The notes beneath the pieces were generated by a model. It saw only the letters and a program-made list of their open reading frames with translations. It had not been told where the DNA came from and searched no databases. Source: Coleofasciculaceae cyanobacterium (GTDB lineage: Bacteria > Cyanobacteriota > Cyanobacteriia > Cyanobacteriales > Xenococcaceae). Taken from it: a stretch of DNA of 64,000 nt. The stretch spans positions 42,397 through 106,396 of the forward strand of contig DATNPK010000060.1 of assembly GCA_036703275.1 (NCBI GenBank), in the 5' to 3' direction. Below, one piece after another: positions 17,364 through 25,482 of this stretch. Each line of letters starts with the position of its first letter. The first letter of the stretch is position 1. Position numbers and translations under genes: made by a program.

Positions 17364-18332
17364 ATGGTAACGACAACAACTAATACCATTCCCGTCACCG
17401 TACTAACTGGCTATTTGGGTGCAGGAAAAACCACTCTCCTCAATCGCATTCTTACCTACGAACACGGTAAGAAAGTAGCAGTCATCGTTAACGAGTTCGG
17501 GGAAGTGGGCATTGATAATCAACTGGTGATTGATGCCGATGAAGAAATCTTTGAGATGAATAACGGCTGTATTTGCTGTACGGTGCGTGGAGACTTAATT
17601 CGGATTATTGGTAATTTAATCAAGCGTCGTCATAAATTCGATCATCTGGTAATAGAGACTACTGGTTTAGCCGATCCTGCCCCTGTCATTCAAACCTTCT
17701 TTGTCGATGAAGATCTGCGGGACAAGATTGCTTTAGATGCAGTTGTCACCGTCGTCGATGCCAAACATATCCAGCAACATTGGGATGCAGATGAAGCGCA
17801 GGAACAAATTGCTTTTGCCGATGTGATTCTCCTCAATAAAACCGATCTTGTTAGCCCTGAAGAATTGGATGAGTTGGAAAGCAAAATAAAAGGGATGAAC
17901 GGGATGGCGAAAATTTATCGCACTCAAAATTCTGAGTTATCGATGGATGCTTTGTTAGGAGTACAGGCTTTTAATTTAGACCGCGCTTTAGAAATCGACC
18001 CCAAATTTTTAAAAGAAGATGCCCACGAACACGATGAATCAGTCAAATCTTTTGCCATAGTCGAATCTGGAGAAATAGATGGACAAAAACTAAATAACTG
18101 GTTGAGTCAACTATTACAAACTAAAGGTGTGGATATCTTTCGCATGAAAGGCATTTTAAACATTGCTGGAGAAGATGAACGATTTGTTTTTCAAGGAGTA
18201 CATATGCTGCTTGATGGCAAACCAGATCGTCCTTGGAAAGAAGGAGAAACCCGCAAAAATGAATTAGTGTTTATCGGTCGCAATTTGGATGAAGCCCAAC
18301 TAAAAGAGGACTTTAGACAATGTTTGGTGTAG
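17364..18332 (+). CDS. COG0523 (CobW-like) GTPase, probable zinc metallochaperone
   Basis: A 322-residue G3E-family GTPase. It has P-loop GYLGAGKTTLLN, switch VNEFGEVGID, the metal-binding CxCC motif in GCICCTVR, Walker B VIETTGLADP, and the base-recognition NKTD. The C-terminal CobW domain follows (about 215-320), with FAIVESGEIDG, DGKPDRPW and ELVFIGRNL. Members deliver metals, often zinc under shortage (ZigA/YeiR/ZNG1-like). The Zur-box-like site 31 bp upstream and a znu locus nearby support a zinc role over cobalamin synthesis. A WD40 gene overlaps its last 13 bp. Confidence 0.9.
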   Translation: MVTTTTNTIPVTVLTGYLGAGKTTLLNRILTYEHGKKVAVIVNEFGEVGIDNQLVIDADEEIFEMNNGCICCTVRGDLIRIIGNLIKRRHKFDHLVIETTGLADPAPVIQTFFVDEDLRDKIALDAVVTVVDAKHIQQHWDADEAQEQIAFADVILLNKTDLVSPEELDELESKIKGMNGMAKIYRTQNSELSMDALLGVQAFNLDRALEIDPKFLKEDAHEHDESVKSFAIVESGEIDGQKLNNWLSQLLQTKGVDIFRMKGILNIAGEDERFVFQGVHMLLDGKPDRPWKEGETRKNELVFIGRNLDEAQLKEDFRQCLV

Positions 18333-19399
18333 GTGCGAGGGGCAAAACCTTATTTCAGCATCAGTGGCGGGAAGATCTTTCAGAATACGTCACGGCGGTA
18401 GCTTGGTCGCTAGGTGGACTATGGGGTGCTAGTTCGGCTGCTGGGGAAGTAGTCTTGTGGCGAGATGGCAGTCTAGTTAATTTATTACCTGCGAGTTTAG
18501 CATCGATCGATTGTCTGGCTTTTTCCTTCGATGGCAAGTTTTTAGCTGCTGGGGGTCAAGATGGCAAGGTTAGAGTCTGGGAAATATCATCCAATTCTCT
18601 TTTAGAAAATCAGGCAAATTTAATTGTTAGCTTAGATAATGTGCCTAAATGGGTAGATAAACTGAGTTGGAGTCCTACTTGTAACCAATTAGCCTTTAGT
18701 TTAGGACGTTATGTTCAAATTTGGAATGCAGATAGCCAGACAGTTATTACTACTTTACCCTTTAGTAATTCTTCTGTCTTAGATTTAGCCTGGCGACCAA
18801 ACGGAGAACATATTGCGATCGCAGGTAATGGTGGAGTCAAGGTTTGGGATGCTAATAATTGGGATGATGATCCTTATTTAATTGATATGCCGTCAGCTAG
18901 CATAGTTACTGCTTGGTCTACTGATAGTAAATATATTGCTTCGGGTAATTTAGACAATACTATTACTGTTTTAGAATACGGCTTGCCCATTCCTTGGGTG
19001 ATGCGAGGTTTTCCTGGTAAAATTTCCCATTTAACTTGGTCGCAACCATGGCAAAATAACGCACCTTTACTAGCAGCATCTAGTATCGAAGGAATCGCCG
19101 TCTGGAAAAAAGAAGCTGACGATGAAGGTGGCTGGAATGCCAATATTTTAACTTTGCACGAACGCAAAATTCAAGCTTTAGAGTTTCACCCTCATAATTT
19201 ATTACTCGCTTCTGCTGCCGATGATGGCTGCTTGTGTTTGTGGACAAAAGCCAAACAAGTAGGACAAATTTTAGAAGGCGCGAGGGGTGGTTTTTCCTGT
19301 TTAGCTTGGGATAGAGAGGGTAAGCAGTTGGCTGCTGGTGGTCAAAACGGAGAGTTGATTATTTGGTCTGAGTCTAAGCGAGGTAAAGGTTTTGGTTGA
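18320..19399 (+). CDS. WD40 repeat protein translationally coupled to the COG0523 gene
   Basis: A 359-residue protein made almost entirely of WD40 blades, predicted as a seven-bladed propeller. Repeats end in variants of WD (VRVWEIS, VQIWNAD, VKVWDAN, LCLWTKA, LIIWSES) and contain LAAGGQDGK and LASAADDG turns. There is no signal peptide or catalytic domain, so it should be a cytosolic scaffold. The start ATG lies inside the COG0523 gene (overlap 18320-18332), which implies coupled translation and a shared task. I infer a partner role in zinc homeostasis; the sequence itself shows only the propeller and the coupling. Confidence 0.85.
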   Translation: MFGVGARGKTLFQHQWREDLSEYVTAVAWSLGGLWGASSAAGEVVLWRDGSLVNLLPASLASIDCLAFSFDGKFLAAGGQDGKVRVWEISSNSLLENQANLIVSLDNVPKWVDKLSWSPTCNQLAFSLGRYVQIWNADSQTVITTLPFSNSSVLDLAWRPNGEHIAIAGNGGVKVWDANNWDDDPYLIDMPSASIVTAWSTDSKYIASGNLDNTITVLEYGLPIPWVMRGFPGKISHLTWSQPWQNNAPLLAASSIEGIAVWKKEADDEGGWNANILTLHERKIQALEFHPHNLLLASAADDGCLCLWTKAKQVGQILEGARGGFSCLAWDREGKQLAAGGQNGELIIWSESKRGKGFG

Positions 19400-19753
19400 T
19401 TTAAGTTAAGAAGATGCGATCGCGCTTTGAAGGTTATTAAAAGCAATATCAAATAAATTCACTTCTTAAGATGACACAATTTTGAAATTAAAATTACACT
19501 GAAGTCTTTTTTGAAGTATTGTTTTCAAGTTTTGATGTTTTGACTCTCCAATGTTCCGCCCTTATCATAGCGCGATCGCGTCTTAATTCTGTTTTGCAAG
19601 TCTCATATTATTTAGTTGAATAAATTAGGATAATTTGCGATCGCTTTACCAAAATTTTGTAGCGTTCTTTAGTTTGTTTGTACCTAATTGAGCGCGAGAA
19701 CTGCCATTTTTTATTGAAACAAGCGATCGCCTAAATGGATTTATGATTTGTTT
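19400..19753. other. intergenic with a small coding remnant
   Basis: On the minus strand, 19580-19494 reads RDRAMIRAEHWRVKTSKLEN and ends with a stop. It is similar to the 40-residue ORF at 22138-22260 (SDRATILSEKWRIKTSKPEN). It has no proper start and looks like a fragment. Several GCGATCGC palindromes are present. Nothing else is seen. Confidence 0.45.
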
Positions 19754-20209
19754 CTATTTTCTGTATGCACCAATTGCCAAAGCACAAGCTCTTGGATCGT
19801 CGCATTCATACATTTCTACTTCAACTGTATAAGCAGCTTTTTTTGTTGGTTTAAATTTAACCACTGCTTCTGGACTATCACTTTGATCTGCTATCATCTG
19901 TTTACCTTTGTTATCATAAACCACTAAATCTACATCAAAACATTCACGCTGTTCACACACAGCAATAAAACCATAGTTTTTACCAGGACTCAAATTAAAG
20001 TTTCTACTAAATACTCCCCCTGGTTCTGCTTCAGCAATCACTGGCGTTTTCGGACTTGTGTAACCTGCTCCTAATTGTTTGCTTGCTGTTCTATTGATTA
20101 ATTTAGTCAAAATTGCAGGACTATTGCGGTTTAAACCAGCTAGAGCTATAGTAGCGGGCATTAATGTTGCCAAAATTGCAGTGACTGCAAATAAACTTTT
20201 TCTTTTCAT
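19754..20209 (-). CDS. secreted protein with pre-peptidase-like C-terminal fold
   Basis: A 151-residue protein with a signal peptide (MKRKSLFAVTAILATLMPAT...ALA, cleavage about residue 24). The mature part has FSRNFNLSPGKNYGFIAVCE, DVDLVVYDNKGK and AAYTVEVEMYECDDPRACAL. The beta-rich pattern DxDLxVYDxxG with Tyr-Thr-Val-Glu strands resembles pre-peptidase C-terminal (PPC) domains. Four Cys (CEQREC, CDDPRAC) may form disulfides in the periplasm. It precedes no obvious partner except the small secreted gene 19 bp upstream on the same strand. Function unknown. Confidence 0.7.
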   Translation of the reverse strand: MKRKSLFAVTAILATLMPATIALAGLNRNSPAILTKLINRTASKQLGAGYTSPKTPVIAEAEPGGVFSRNFNLSPGKNYGFIAVCEQRECFDVDLVVYDNKGKQMIADQSDSPEAVVKFKPTKKAAYTVEVEMYECDDPRACALAIGAYRK

Positions 20210-20228
20210 TTTAACTCCTCAATAATTT

Positions 20229-20504
20229 TTATAGTTCTTGAACTGGTAATACTATTTGACCGTTTTCTATCGTAATGACATCAGAAGCTGTAGCACTAAC
20301 AGCACCAATTCCCTCAACTGAAATTAAACAATCACTACTACAAGTGGTTTTTGTTTCTCCCGAGGCAATTGACATTTCGTTAGTTTGATCCCCTTCGGTT
20401 ATGGTAATTTGATATGCTTGAGAATCTTTATTAACCAAATCTGCTGCTAAAGCACTATTAGAACCTATTAGTAAAATACTTAAGGTTAAAAAGAATTTAT
20501 TCAT
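20229..20504 (-). CDS. small secreted protein, unknown function
   Basis: A 91-residue protein with a signal peptide (MNKFFLTLSILLIGSNSALA, cleavage after about residue 20). The mature part is a small beta-type domain (DLVNKDSQAYQITITEGDQT, two Cys in TTCSSDCLIS, ITIENGQIVLP). I do not recognise the family. It lies 19 bp upstream of the PPC-like secreted gene, so the two are probably co-transcribed and exported together. Confidence 0.65.
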   Translation of the reverse strand: MNKFFLTLSILLIGSNSALAADLVNKDSQAYQITITEGDQTNEMSIASGETKTTCSSDCLISVEGIGAVSATASDVITIENGQIVLPVQEL

Positions 20505-20716
20505 TTTTAGAGAAAATAATTGAATAATTTTGAGTGATGATCAAAAAAGTATCATGTTTGATTTGTTATTGTAATCAGATTTAATATTTTCTTAATTTTT
20601 TTTTTAACATAAAGTTAATTTTATAGTCATCAAACTGAAAGTAATTAGCGATCGCACTAGGTTTTTAACGCTATTTCTGACTCCATTTGGTAAACCCATG
20701 ATCTGCTTGAAATTAG
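20505..20716. other. intergenic, no gene seen
   Basis: AT-rich spacer upstream of the small secreted-protein gene, with long A/T runs (20570-20620) and one GCGATCGC. It should hold that gene's promoter, but no clear boxes stand out. Confidence 0.35.
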
Positions 20717-20922
20717 GCGATTGCTTCTTCTGCCAAAGCTTCCAACTTGCTATCTGCTATGTCTTGTTCTAGCTTTTTATCCCAGTGTTAATAATCTAAA
20801 TCAAATAAACTGTTTAAGTTGCTCAAATTCCTCTGACGCAACTGTAAGAATAACTGCTTCAATTGGTTTTAAATTTGATATTTCAGTTTTTAAATCTTTG
20901 ATTTTGCTAAGTTATAGCGTTG
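20717..20922 (-). pseudogene. broken antitoxin-like gene, copy 1 of a direct duplication
   Basis: On the minus strand the region encodes KIKDLKTE, a segment EAAILTV and EEFEQLKQF, then in a shifted frame LDY-stop-, WDKKLEQDIADSKLEALAEE. The pattern LSxEEFxxLRxWxxxxDYQRWDxxxExD is that of small antitoxins paired with ParE/RelE-type toxins. It carries a frameshift and a TAA in the position of the Gln of DYQRWD. No toxin gene follows. Confidence 0.5.
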
Positions 20923-21031
20923 CAGTGAAATAGGTAAATGTTTGTGAAATTGATTTACTTATAACTTACGCGATCGAGAACGAAGCTGAAGCAAGGCGCG
21001 ATCGCTCTTTTATCTGCTTTAAAAATCTCAG

Positions 21032-21240
21032 GCGATCGCTTCTTCTGCCAAAGCTTCCAACTTGCTATCTGCTATGTCTTGTTCTAGCTTTTTATCCCAG
21101 CGTTAATAATCTAAATCAAATAAACCACTGTCTAAGTTGCTCAAATTCTTCTGACGCAACTGTGAGAATAGCTGCTTCAATTGGTTCTAAATTTGACATC
21201 TCAGTTTTTAAATCTTTGATTTTACTAAGTTATAGCTTTG
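21032..21240 (-). pseudogene. broken antitoxin-like gene, copy 2 of a direct duplication
   Basis: A near-identical copy of 20717-20922, about 110 bp away in the same orientation. It keeps the Trp of RQWF that copy 1 lost, but shares the same frameshift and the same TAA in DY-stop-RWDKK. The shared lesions show that the gene was already dead when it was duplicated, or that conversion has kept the copies alike. Confidence 0.55.
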
Positions 21241-21409
21241 TTGTGGTACTCATGGATTTAGTTTGTTTGAGTTGAAGTGCTCGCCCAAAGCGTCTCTTTG
21301 AAAGATTGTTTGTTAGACCGCGCTGTTTGTCTGACTTGGAGCCGCTCCAAGGATTTTGTCCCATCCGAATTGGTAAACTATAAGTACAGAATCTAGAGGT
21401 CAAAGATAT

Positions 21410-21628
21410 ATGCTTAAAAGTTCCTTAATTATCAGCGTATCTCCTGACGTTATGGGAGGCACTCCAGTTTTTACTGGTACTAGGGTTCCTGTCCAAACAC
21501 TGCTGGACTATCTCAAGGCAGGAGAATCCATAGACGATTTCTTGGATGGATTTCCAACTGTGACCAGAGAGCAGGTCATCGCCTTACTTGAAGAGGCTGG
21601 AAAGCAGGTTATTGGTCTGGTAGCATAG
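21410..21628 (+). CDS. DUF433 antitoxin
   Basis: A 72-residue DUF433 protein, a winged-helix antitoxin type. Motifs GGTPVFTGTRVPVQTLLDYL and the segment SIDDFLDGFPTVTREQV are characteristic. It would neutralise the PIN-like DUF5615 protein encoded 1 bp downstream and probably represses their shared promoter. The frame and spacing are intact, in contrast to the neighbouring dead antitoxin copies. Confidence 0.9.
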   Translation: MLKSSLIISVSPDVMGGTPVFTGTRVPVQTLLDYLKAGESIDDFLDGFPTVTREQVIALLEEAGKQVIGLVA

Positions 21629-21629
21629 C

Positions 21630-21950
21630 ATGAAGCTTCTTTTGGACGAGTGTATTGATCGCAAACTTGCGAGAGAATTTCCTGGCTACGAGGTGAAAAC
21701 AGTTCCACAAATGGGATGCGCGGGAGTAAAGAACGGTCAACTTCTTGCCCTAGCAGAAACAGAGTTCGATGTTTTCATTACTGTTGATCGCAATTTGTCG
21801 TTTCAACAAAATCTGCCCCAGTTTAATCTTGCGGTAATTGTTTTGCAAGCACCATCTAATCGTTTGGCTGATCTGAGTCCTTTAGCTTCAAAGGTGTTAG
21901 CCATTTTAACTTCGGCAGTTAAAGGACAAGCTATAGTGGTCAGCACATAA
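21630..21950 (+). CDS. DUF5615 PIN-like toxin
   Basis: A 106-residue Mut7-C/PIN-like protein. The start MKLLLDECIDRKLAREFPGY has the conserved acidic DExxxxxL motif, GVKNGQLLALAE the middle motif, and FDVFITVDRNLSFQQNLP the DxxVTxDxxL acidic pair typical of DUF5615. It is a presumed ribonuclease toxin of a type II system with the DUF433 antitoxin, whose stop is 1 bp before this start. Activity is inferred from the family. Confidence 0.9.
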   Translation: MKLLLDECIDRKLAREFPGYEVKTVPQMGCAGVKNGQLLALAETEFDVFITVDRNLSFQQNLPQFNLAVIVLQAPSNRLADLSPLASKVLAILTSAVKGQAIVVST

Positions 21951-22137
21951 AAATCAAGGTGAGCAGTACCTTCCTTATTGGTTGAAGTAAGGCAATACTA
22001 GAGCGATCTATCGGTTGTGTTCAGCGGTGGCAAATAACTTTTGCATCCATACCAAGATCTTGATCAACAGGGTATTAGAGCTAAAGCCTTTATCCTCTCT
22101 TCCTTTTGAATGCATTGTCACCCCGTGAGGGGATCGC
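21951..22137. other. intergenic, no gene seen
   Basis: Spacer downstream of the toxin gene. The repeat CACCCCGTGAGGGG near 22118-22132 could form a short hairpin but has no T-tract. Nothing else is visible. Confidence 0.3.
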
Positions 22138-22260
22138 TTAATCATTTTCTGAATTACTATTCTCAGGTTTCGATGTTTTTATTCTCCACTTTTCTGACAA
22201 GATTGTAGCGCGATCGCTCATTTCTTTTAGTTCTGATTCATTCAATCGATCTACTTTCAT
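22138..22260 (-). CDS. possible 40-residue protein with a second degenerate copy in the window
   Basis: The ATG at 22260 gives 40 codons: MKVDRLNESELKEMSDRATI, then LSEKWRIKTSKPENSNSEND. It is polar, without cysteine or a membrane segment. A related sequence lies at 19580-19494. It follows a broken frame (22263 to about 22440) that reads EPLQMMQLAETGFTEWNEEE, then DI-stop-DVY. Together they look like a small two-gene unit, perhaps antitoxin-like, but I cannot name a family. Real expression is uncertain. Confidence 0.35.
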   Translation of the reverse strand: MKVDRLNESELKEMSDRATILSEKWRIKTSKPENSNSEND

Positions 22261-22579
22261 AGCTAACCTTCCATTCGATATTTAGTTAAGGCGTAGACAT
22301 CTTAGATATCTTCTTCCTCTTCATTCCATTCTGTAAAACCAGTTTCGGCTAGTTGCATCATTTGCAGGGGTTCTAATTTTTCTTCACGGGAGTGAATAAA
22401 TGCGATCGCTTTTATAACTGCTTTACAAATCTCATGCGATCGCTCTTTAGCGATACTTTGACAAATCGCTTAATATGGCTACATTTGGTTGCATTTTTTT
22501 CTTAACGCCGGAGCCGCCGCTGCCGCGCGACCAAAGTACGTTGAACCGAGCCGAAACGTATCAGCCGCATTGCTGGTTT

Positions 22580-22936
22580 CTACTTGACCTCGGTTTTGAT
22601 GACGAAAGCGGTTAATTCGACGATCTCATCGCCGCGAAAGCGCCAGACATCGCAGTAGGAGTAATGAACCGCCTTCCCGTCTTTCTCCTTCACCGTTATG
22701 TCGCCCATTGCCGTGACGAAATCACCCTCAGCGATTAAGTTAGCGACCTCATTCTTGGGCGGCTCTACATACTCCGTTGTAATCCATTGGCGAACGGCTT
22801 CTTTTCCTTTCAGGATTTTGTCGCCTACAAACGTCCATTCCGTGTCGTCGGCGCAGAATGACACGAATCCTTCATAGTTGCCTTCAGAGATAGCCGCGTT
22901 GCCCTTTTCTAAGATCGCTTTATTTTTCTCTGACAT
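22580..22936 (-). CDS. SnoaL-like (NTF2-fold) protein, probable integron cassette gene
   Basis: A 118-residue SnoaL/NTF2-fold protein: MSEKNKAILEKGNAAISEGN, then DDTEWTFVGDKILKGKEAVR, VTAMGDITVKEKDGK and YCDVWRFRGDEIVELTAFVI. Such domains bind or hydrolyse small molecules; the ligand cannot be told. The gene and its flanks (about 22500-23090) are clearly richer in G and C than the surroundings and lack the local AT-rich codon use, so it looks foreign. It is divergent from an IntI-type integrase remnant, the usual layout of an integron cassette. AGGAGAG just before the ATG is a good ribosome site. Confidence 0.85.
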   Translation of the reverse strand: MSEKNKAILEKGNAAISEGNYEGFVSFCADDTEWTFVGDKILKGKEAVRQWITTEYVEPPKNEVANLIAEGDFVTAMGDITVKEKDGKAVHYSYCDVWRFRGDEIVELTAFVIKTEVK

Positions 22937-23321
22937 AAAATCTCTCCTTCTTCAAGTGGATGCTTTAATGAAGCGGTTTCTCTACCGGCGCATCCTTCTA
23001 TTGTACTGCACTGTGCAGATGCTTGTATTTGGCGCCCCGCTTCGAGAAAGTATCACTTCCAACAACGCTGCGCGCAAGCGGCACAACTATTTATTATACT
23101 GACGTTTTCCATATAACTAGCCTATATGGGGTATTTAAATAGAATATTTCCAGCTAATATCACAAATTTGAAAAATATACAGAAAAGTTCCGTATAACTT
23201 ACCTTGTATAGGTGTATTAACTAGAAACTTTCCGTATAAATGTCGGAGCGAGCTAAAATTTTTCTGGAATAACATCCACATTAGAAGATGTAGAAGCTTA
23301 TTTAGATTGAGATATTATTTC
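22937..23321. other. divergent spacer between cassette gene and integrase remnant, with three TTCCRTATAA repeats
   Basis: The half next to the SnoaL gene is GC-rich, the half next to the integrase AT-rich; the change comes at about 23090-23105. In the AT-rich half TTCCATATAACT (23107), TTCCGTATAACT (23188) and TTCCGTATAA (23230) recur in direct orientation. The first two are followed by similar text (CCT-TATAGG-GTATTAA variants). They could be integrase-binding direct repeats of an attI-like site. This is inference from position. Confidence 0.4.
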
Positions 23322-23807
23322 ATGGAGCAGCGTCCGAAAAAACTCATAGAGTAGGTACAAGATGCTATTCGACTTAAACATTATTCATATCAAACGAAAA
23401 AAACTTACGTTCATTGGATTAAACGCTACATTTTATTTCACAATAAACAGCATTTTAAAGACATGGGAGGAAAGGAAATCGAAGCTTTTTTGATAGATTT
23501 AGCTGTCAATCAAAAGGTTGCAGCCTCCACGCAAAATCAAGCACTTCATGCCATTCTATTTTTATATAAACAAATATTAAAACAAGATTTGGATTTAAAA
23601 GTTGACGCAGTACGAGCCAAGAGAAATAAATATCTTCCAACCGTTTTAACGAAAGAAGAAGTTTTAGCTATCATCAATAATTTATCAGGTGTTTATCCGC
23701 TTGTAGTCAAACTGCTTTATGGAACTGGATTAAGGTTAACTGAAGGTTTGCAATTGCGTGTTAAAGATGTTGATTTCGCCCAGCAGCAAATTATCGTTTT
23801 ATTTTAA
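23322..23807 (+). pseudogene. integron integrase (IntI-type tyrosine recombinase), truncated
   Basis: From the ATG at 23322 the frame reads MEQRPKKLIE, a TAG (23352-23354), then VQDAIRLKHYSYQTKKTYVH, WIKRYILFHNKQHFKDMG, and at the end KYLPTVLTKEEVLAIINNL and LYGTGLRLTEGLQLRVKDVD. The order and wording (HYSxRTExxYVxWIKRFIxFH, TGMRxxEGLQLRVKDxDF) are those of IntI integrases. The first catalytic Arg (GLRLTEG) is present. The HxxR and Tyr part is missing; the gene stops at 23807 beside the znuB stop. It is inactive. Confidence 0.8.
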
Positions 23808-24619
23808 CCTTGCCGACACCATAAAGCCACTGCCAAAAACCCAGCTAACTGAACCAAAACAATACTTGGGCCACTAGGTAAATCAAACGTCCCAGAAATA
23901 ACCATTCCCATTACTCCACTCAGCGCACCCACACCAGCAGCAGTGGCCAAAAATGGGACAAACTGCTGACAAATTAATCTGGCGGTAGCAGCAGGAATAA
24001 CTAGAAACCCGTTAACAAGTAAAATACCAACGGCGCGAATAGTTAGGGCAATAGTGATTGCTAAGAGAATGATAAATAGGTAACGATGACTCCGAACGGG
24101 TACACCTTTTACTATAGCTAAATCACTGTTGAGAGTTAGTAATATTTGCTCTGGTAAACTGATAATTAACCAGGCTAAAGTTACGCCCAAAAGTAATAAT
24201 AATAAAATTAAATCTGTATTACTAATTGCCAGAATATCGCCAAACAAAATTGACAATAAATTACCCCTATATCCTTTTAAATAACTAAAGCCAATCGTTC
24301 CCAAAGCTACCGAACCTGACAGGGAAATACATAATACTGTATCGCTACCTAAATCGGTTCTGTCGATTAGATAAATTACCCCTAAACCAAAAGCGACAGT
24401 AAAACCGATTAATGTCCAGGTAGAAGGTAATTCTAATAAAGCAGCTAAAACTACTCCTAACATTGCCGAATGTCCCACAGTATCGCCGAATAAAGAGAGA
24501 CGACGCAGGATTAAAAAGCTGCCTAAGATTCCGCCTAAAATACCAAACAGCACCCCTCCAAGCACTGCTCGTTGCATAAAGGGTAAACTAAAAAGACTCA
24601 GTACGTCTGGTAGGTTCAT
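23804..24619 (-). CDS. znuB: zinc ABC transporter permease ZnuB
   Basis: A 271-residue ABC-3 family permease with about seven to eight membrane helices. Conserved parts are SLFGDTVGHSAMLGVVLAAL near the N-terminus and VRAVGxLLVxxxLxxPAATA (here IRAVGILLVNGFLVIPAATA). It works with ZnuC and ZnuA for high-affinity zinc import. Its start overlaps the znuC end by 32 bp. An IntI remnant abuts its 3' end. Confidence 0.9.
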   Translation of the reverse strand: MNLPDVLSLFSLPFMQRAVLGGVLFGILGGILGSFLILRRLSLFGDTVGHSAMLGVVLAALLELPSTWTLIGFTVAFGLGVIYLIDRTDLGSDTVLCISLSGSVALGTIGFSYLKGYRGNLLSILFGDILAISNTDLILLLLLLGVTLAWLIISLPEQILLTLNSDLAIVKGVPVRSHRYLFIILLAITIALTIRAVGILLVNGFLVIPAATARLICQQFVPFLATAAGVGALSGVMGMVISGTFDLPSGPSIVLVQLAGFLAVALWCRQG

Positions 24620-25358
24620 GATGATGACAGGTAGGAGTGACTAAAGAACCGTATATTTGTAGTAAGTTTTCTGATGTCAAAGTATCTTGAGGCAAACCTT
24701 GGTAGAGTAAGCGACGGTTTAAACAAATAACTGAGTCGCAATATTTACTAACCAAATCTAAATCGTGGGAAACTTCCAAAATCGTCCAGTTTTGTTCTTG
24801 TTTGAGATTATTTAGCAAAGCAGCAAATTCGATTTCTCCCGTAGCATCTACCCCTGCTAAAGCTTCATCCAAGACTAAAAGACGACGGGGAATAACTAAA
24901 CAATAAGCTAGTAATACTCGTTTTAATTCTCCACCGCTAAGAGTACCGATTTTTTGTTTGGCTTGTTTACTCAGATGAACTTGTTCTAAAGCCTGTTGAA
25001 TAATTCTATGTTTGCGTTTACTGGAGTACCACCATTGCTTAGTATTTAATCCCAAACCTACTAACTCGGATACGGTTAAAGGAAAGGTACGATCGAAAGG
25101 AAACTTTTGCGGAATATAGCCAACTTCAGTTTTGAATTGATTCAACTGTCTGCCAGTAGAGTTAAATAACTTAATCTCACCCGATCGCGCCTCAATTAAT
25201 CCTAAAATAGTTTTGATCAGGGTACTTTTGCCCGCACCATTAGGGCCAATAATCGCCGTATGAGTACCTGGCAATAATTCAAAAGAGACATTATCTACTG
25301 CTAAATACTCCCCACGCATCACCGATAAATCTTTGACTCTAACTATGGGTTGGTGCAT
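24588..25358 (-). CDS. znuC: zinc ABC transporter ATP-binding protein ZnuC
   Basis: A 256-residue ABC ATPase. It has Walker A GPNGAGKST, Q-loop IPQKFPFD, signature LSGGELKRV, Walker B RLLVLDEALAGVD and switch His VSHDLD. The C-terminus has a small His cluster (TCHHHEP). It drives the ZnuB permease. The manganese/iron-type homologues have a similar ATPase; the Zur box before znuA supports zinc. Confidence 0.9.
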   Translation of the reverse strand: MHQPIVRVKDLSVMRGEYLAVDNVSFELLPGTHTAIIGPNGAGKSTLIKTILGLIEARSGEIKLFNSTGRQLNQFKTEVGYIPQKFPFDRTFPLTVSELVGLGLNTKQWWYSSKRKHRIIQQALEQVHLSKQAKQKIGTLSGGELKRVLLAYCLVIPRRLLVLDEALAGVDATGEIEFAALLNNLKQEQNWTILEVSHDLDLVSKYCDSVICLNRRLLYQGLPQDTLTSENLLQIYGSLVTPTCHHHEPTRRTESF

Positions 25359-25482
25359 TTTGTTGTTTGTCCTTGGTTCATAACAAAAAGGGAACGGGGA
25401 AAAAAAGATAATAGGTAATAGTTTTACTTGCTACTTGCTGCTCTTCCTTGACGCTCAATGACGATTGCAAGCCTTGCCGCCC

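Noticed and set aside
22501..22560. A proven attC site downstream of the SnoaL gene
   Set aside because: GTTCAAC and GTTAAGA resemble the outer core sites, but the distance (about 47 nt in all) is below the usual minimum and the inner arms do not pair well by eye.
8458..23354. Reassigned genetic code with TAA/TAG as Gln
   Set aside because: Clean genes in the window end with TAA and TAG at the right length, and frameshifts accompany the stops in many broken genes. Decay is the simpler reading; it is kept only as a test in the findings.
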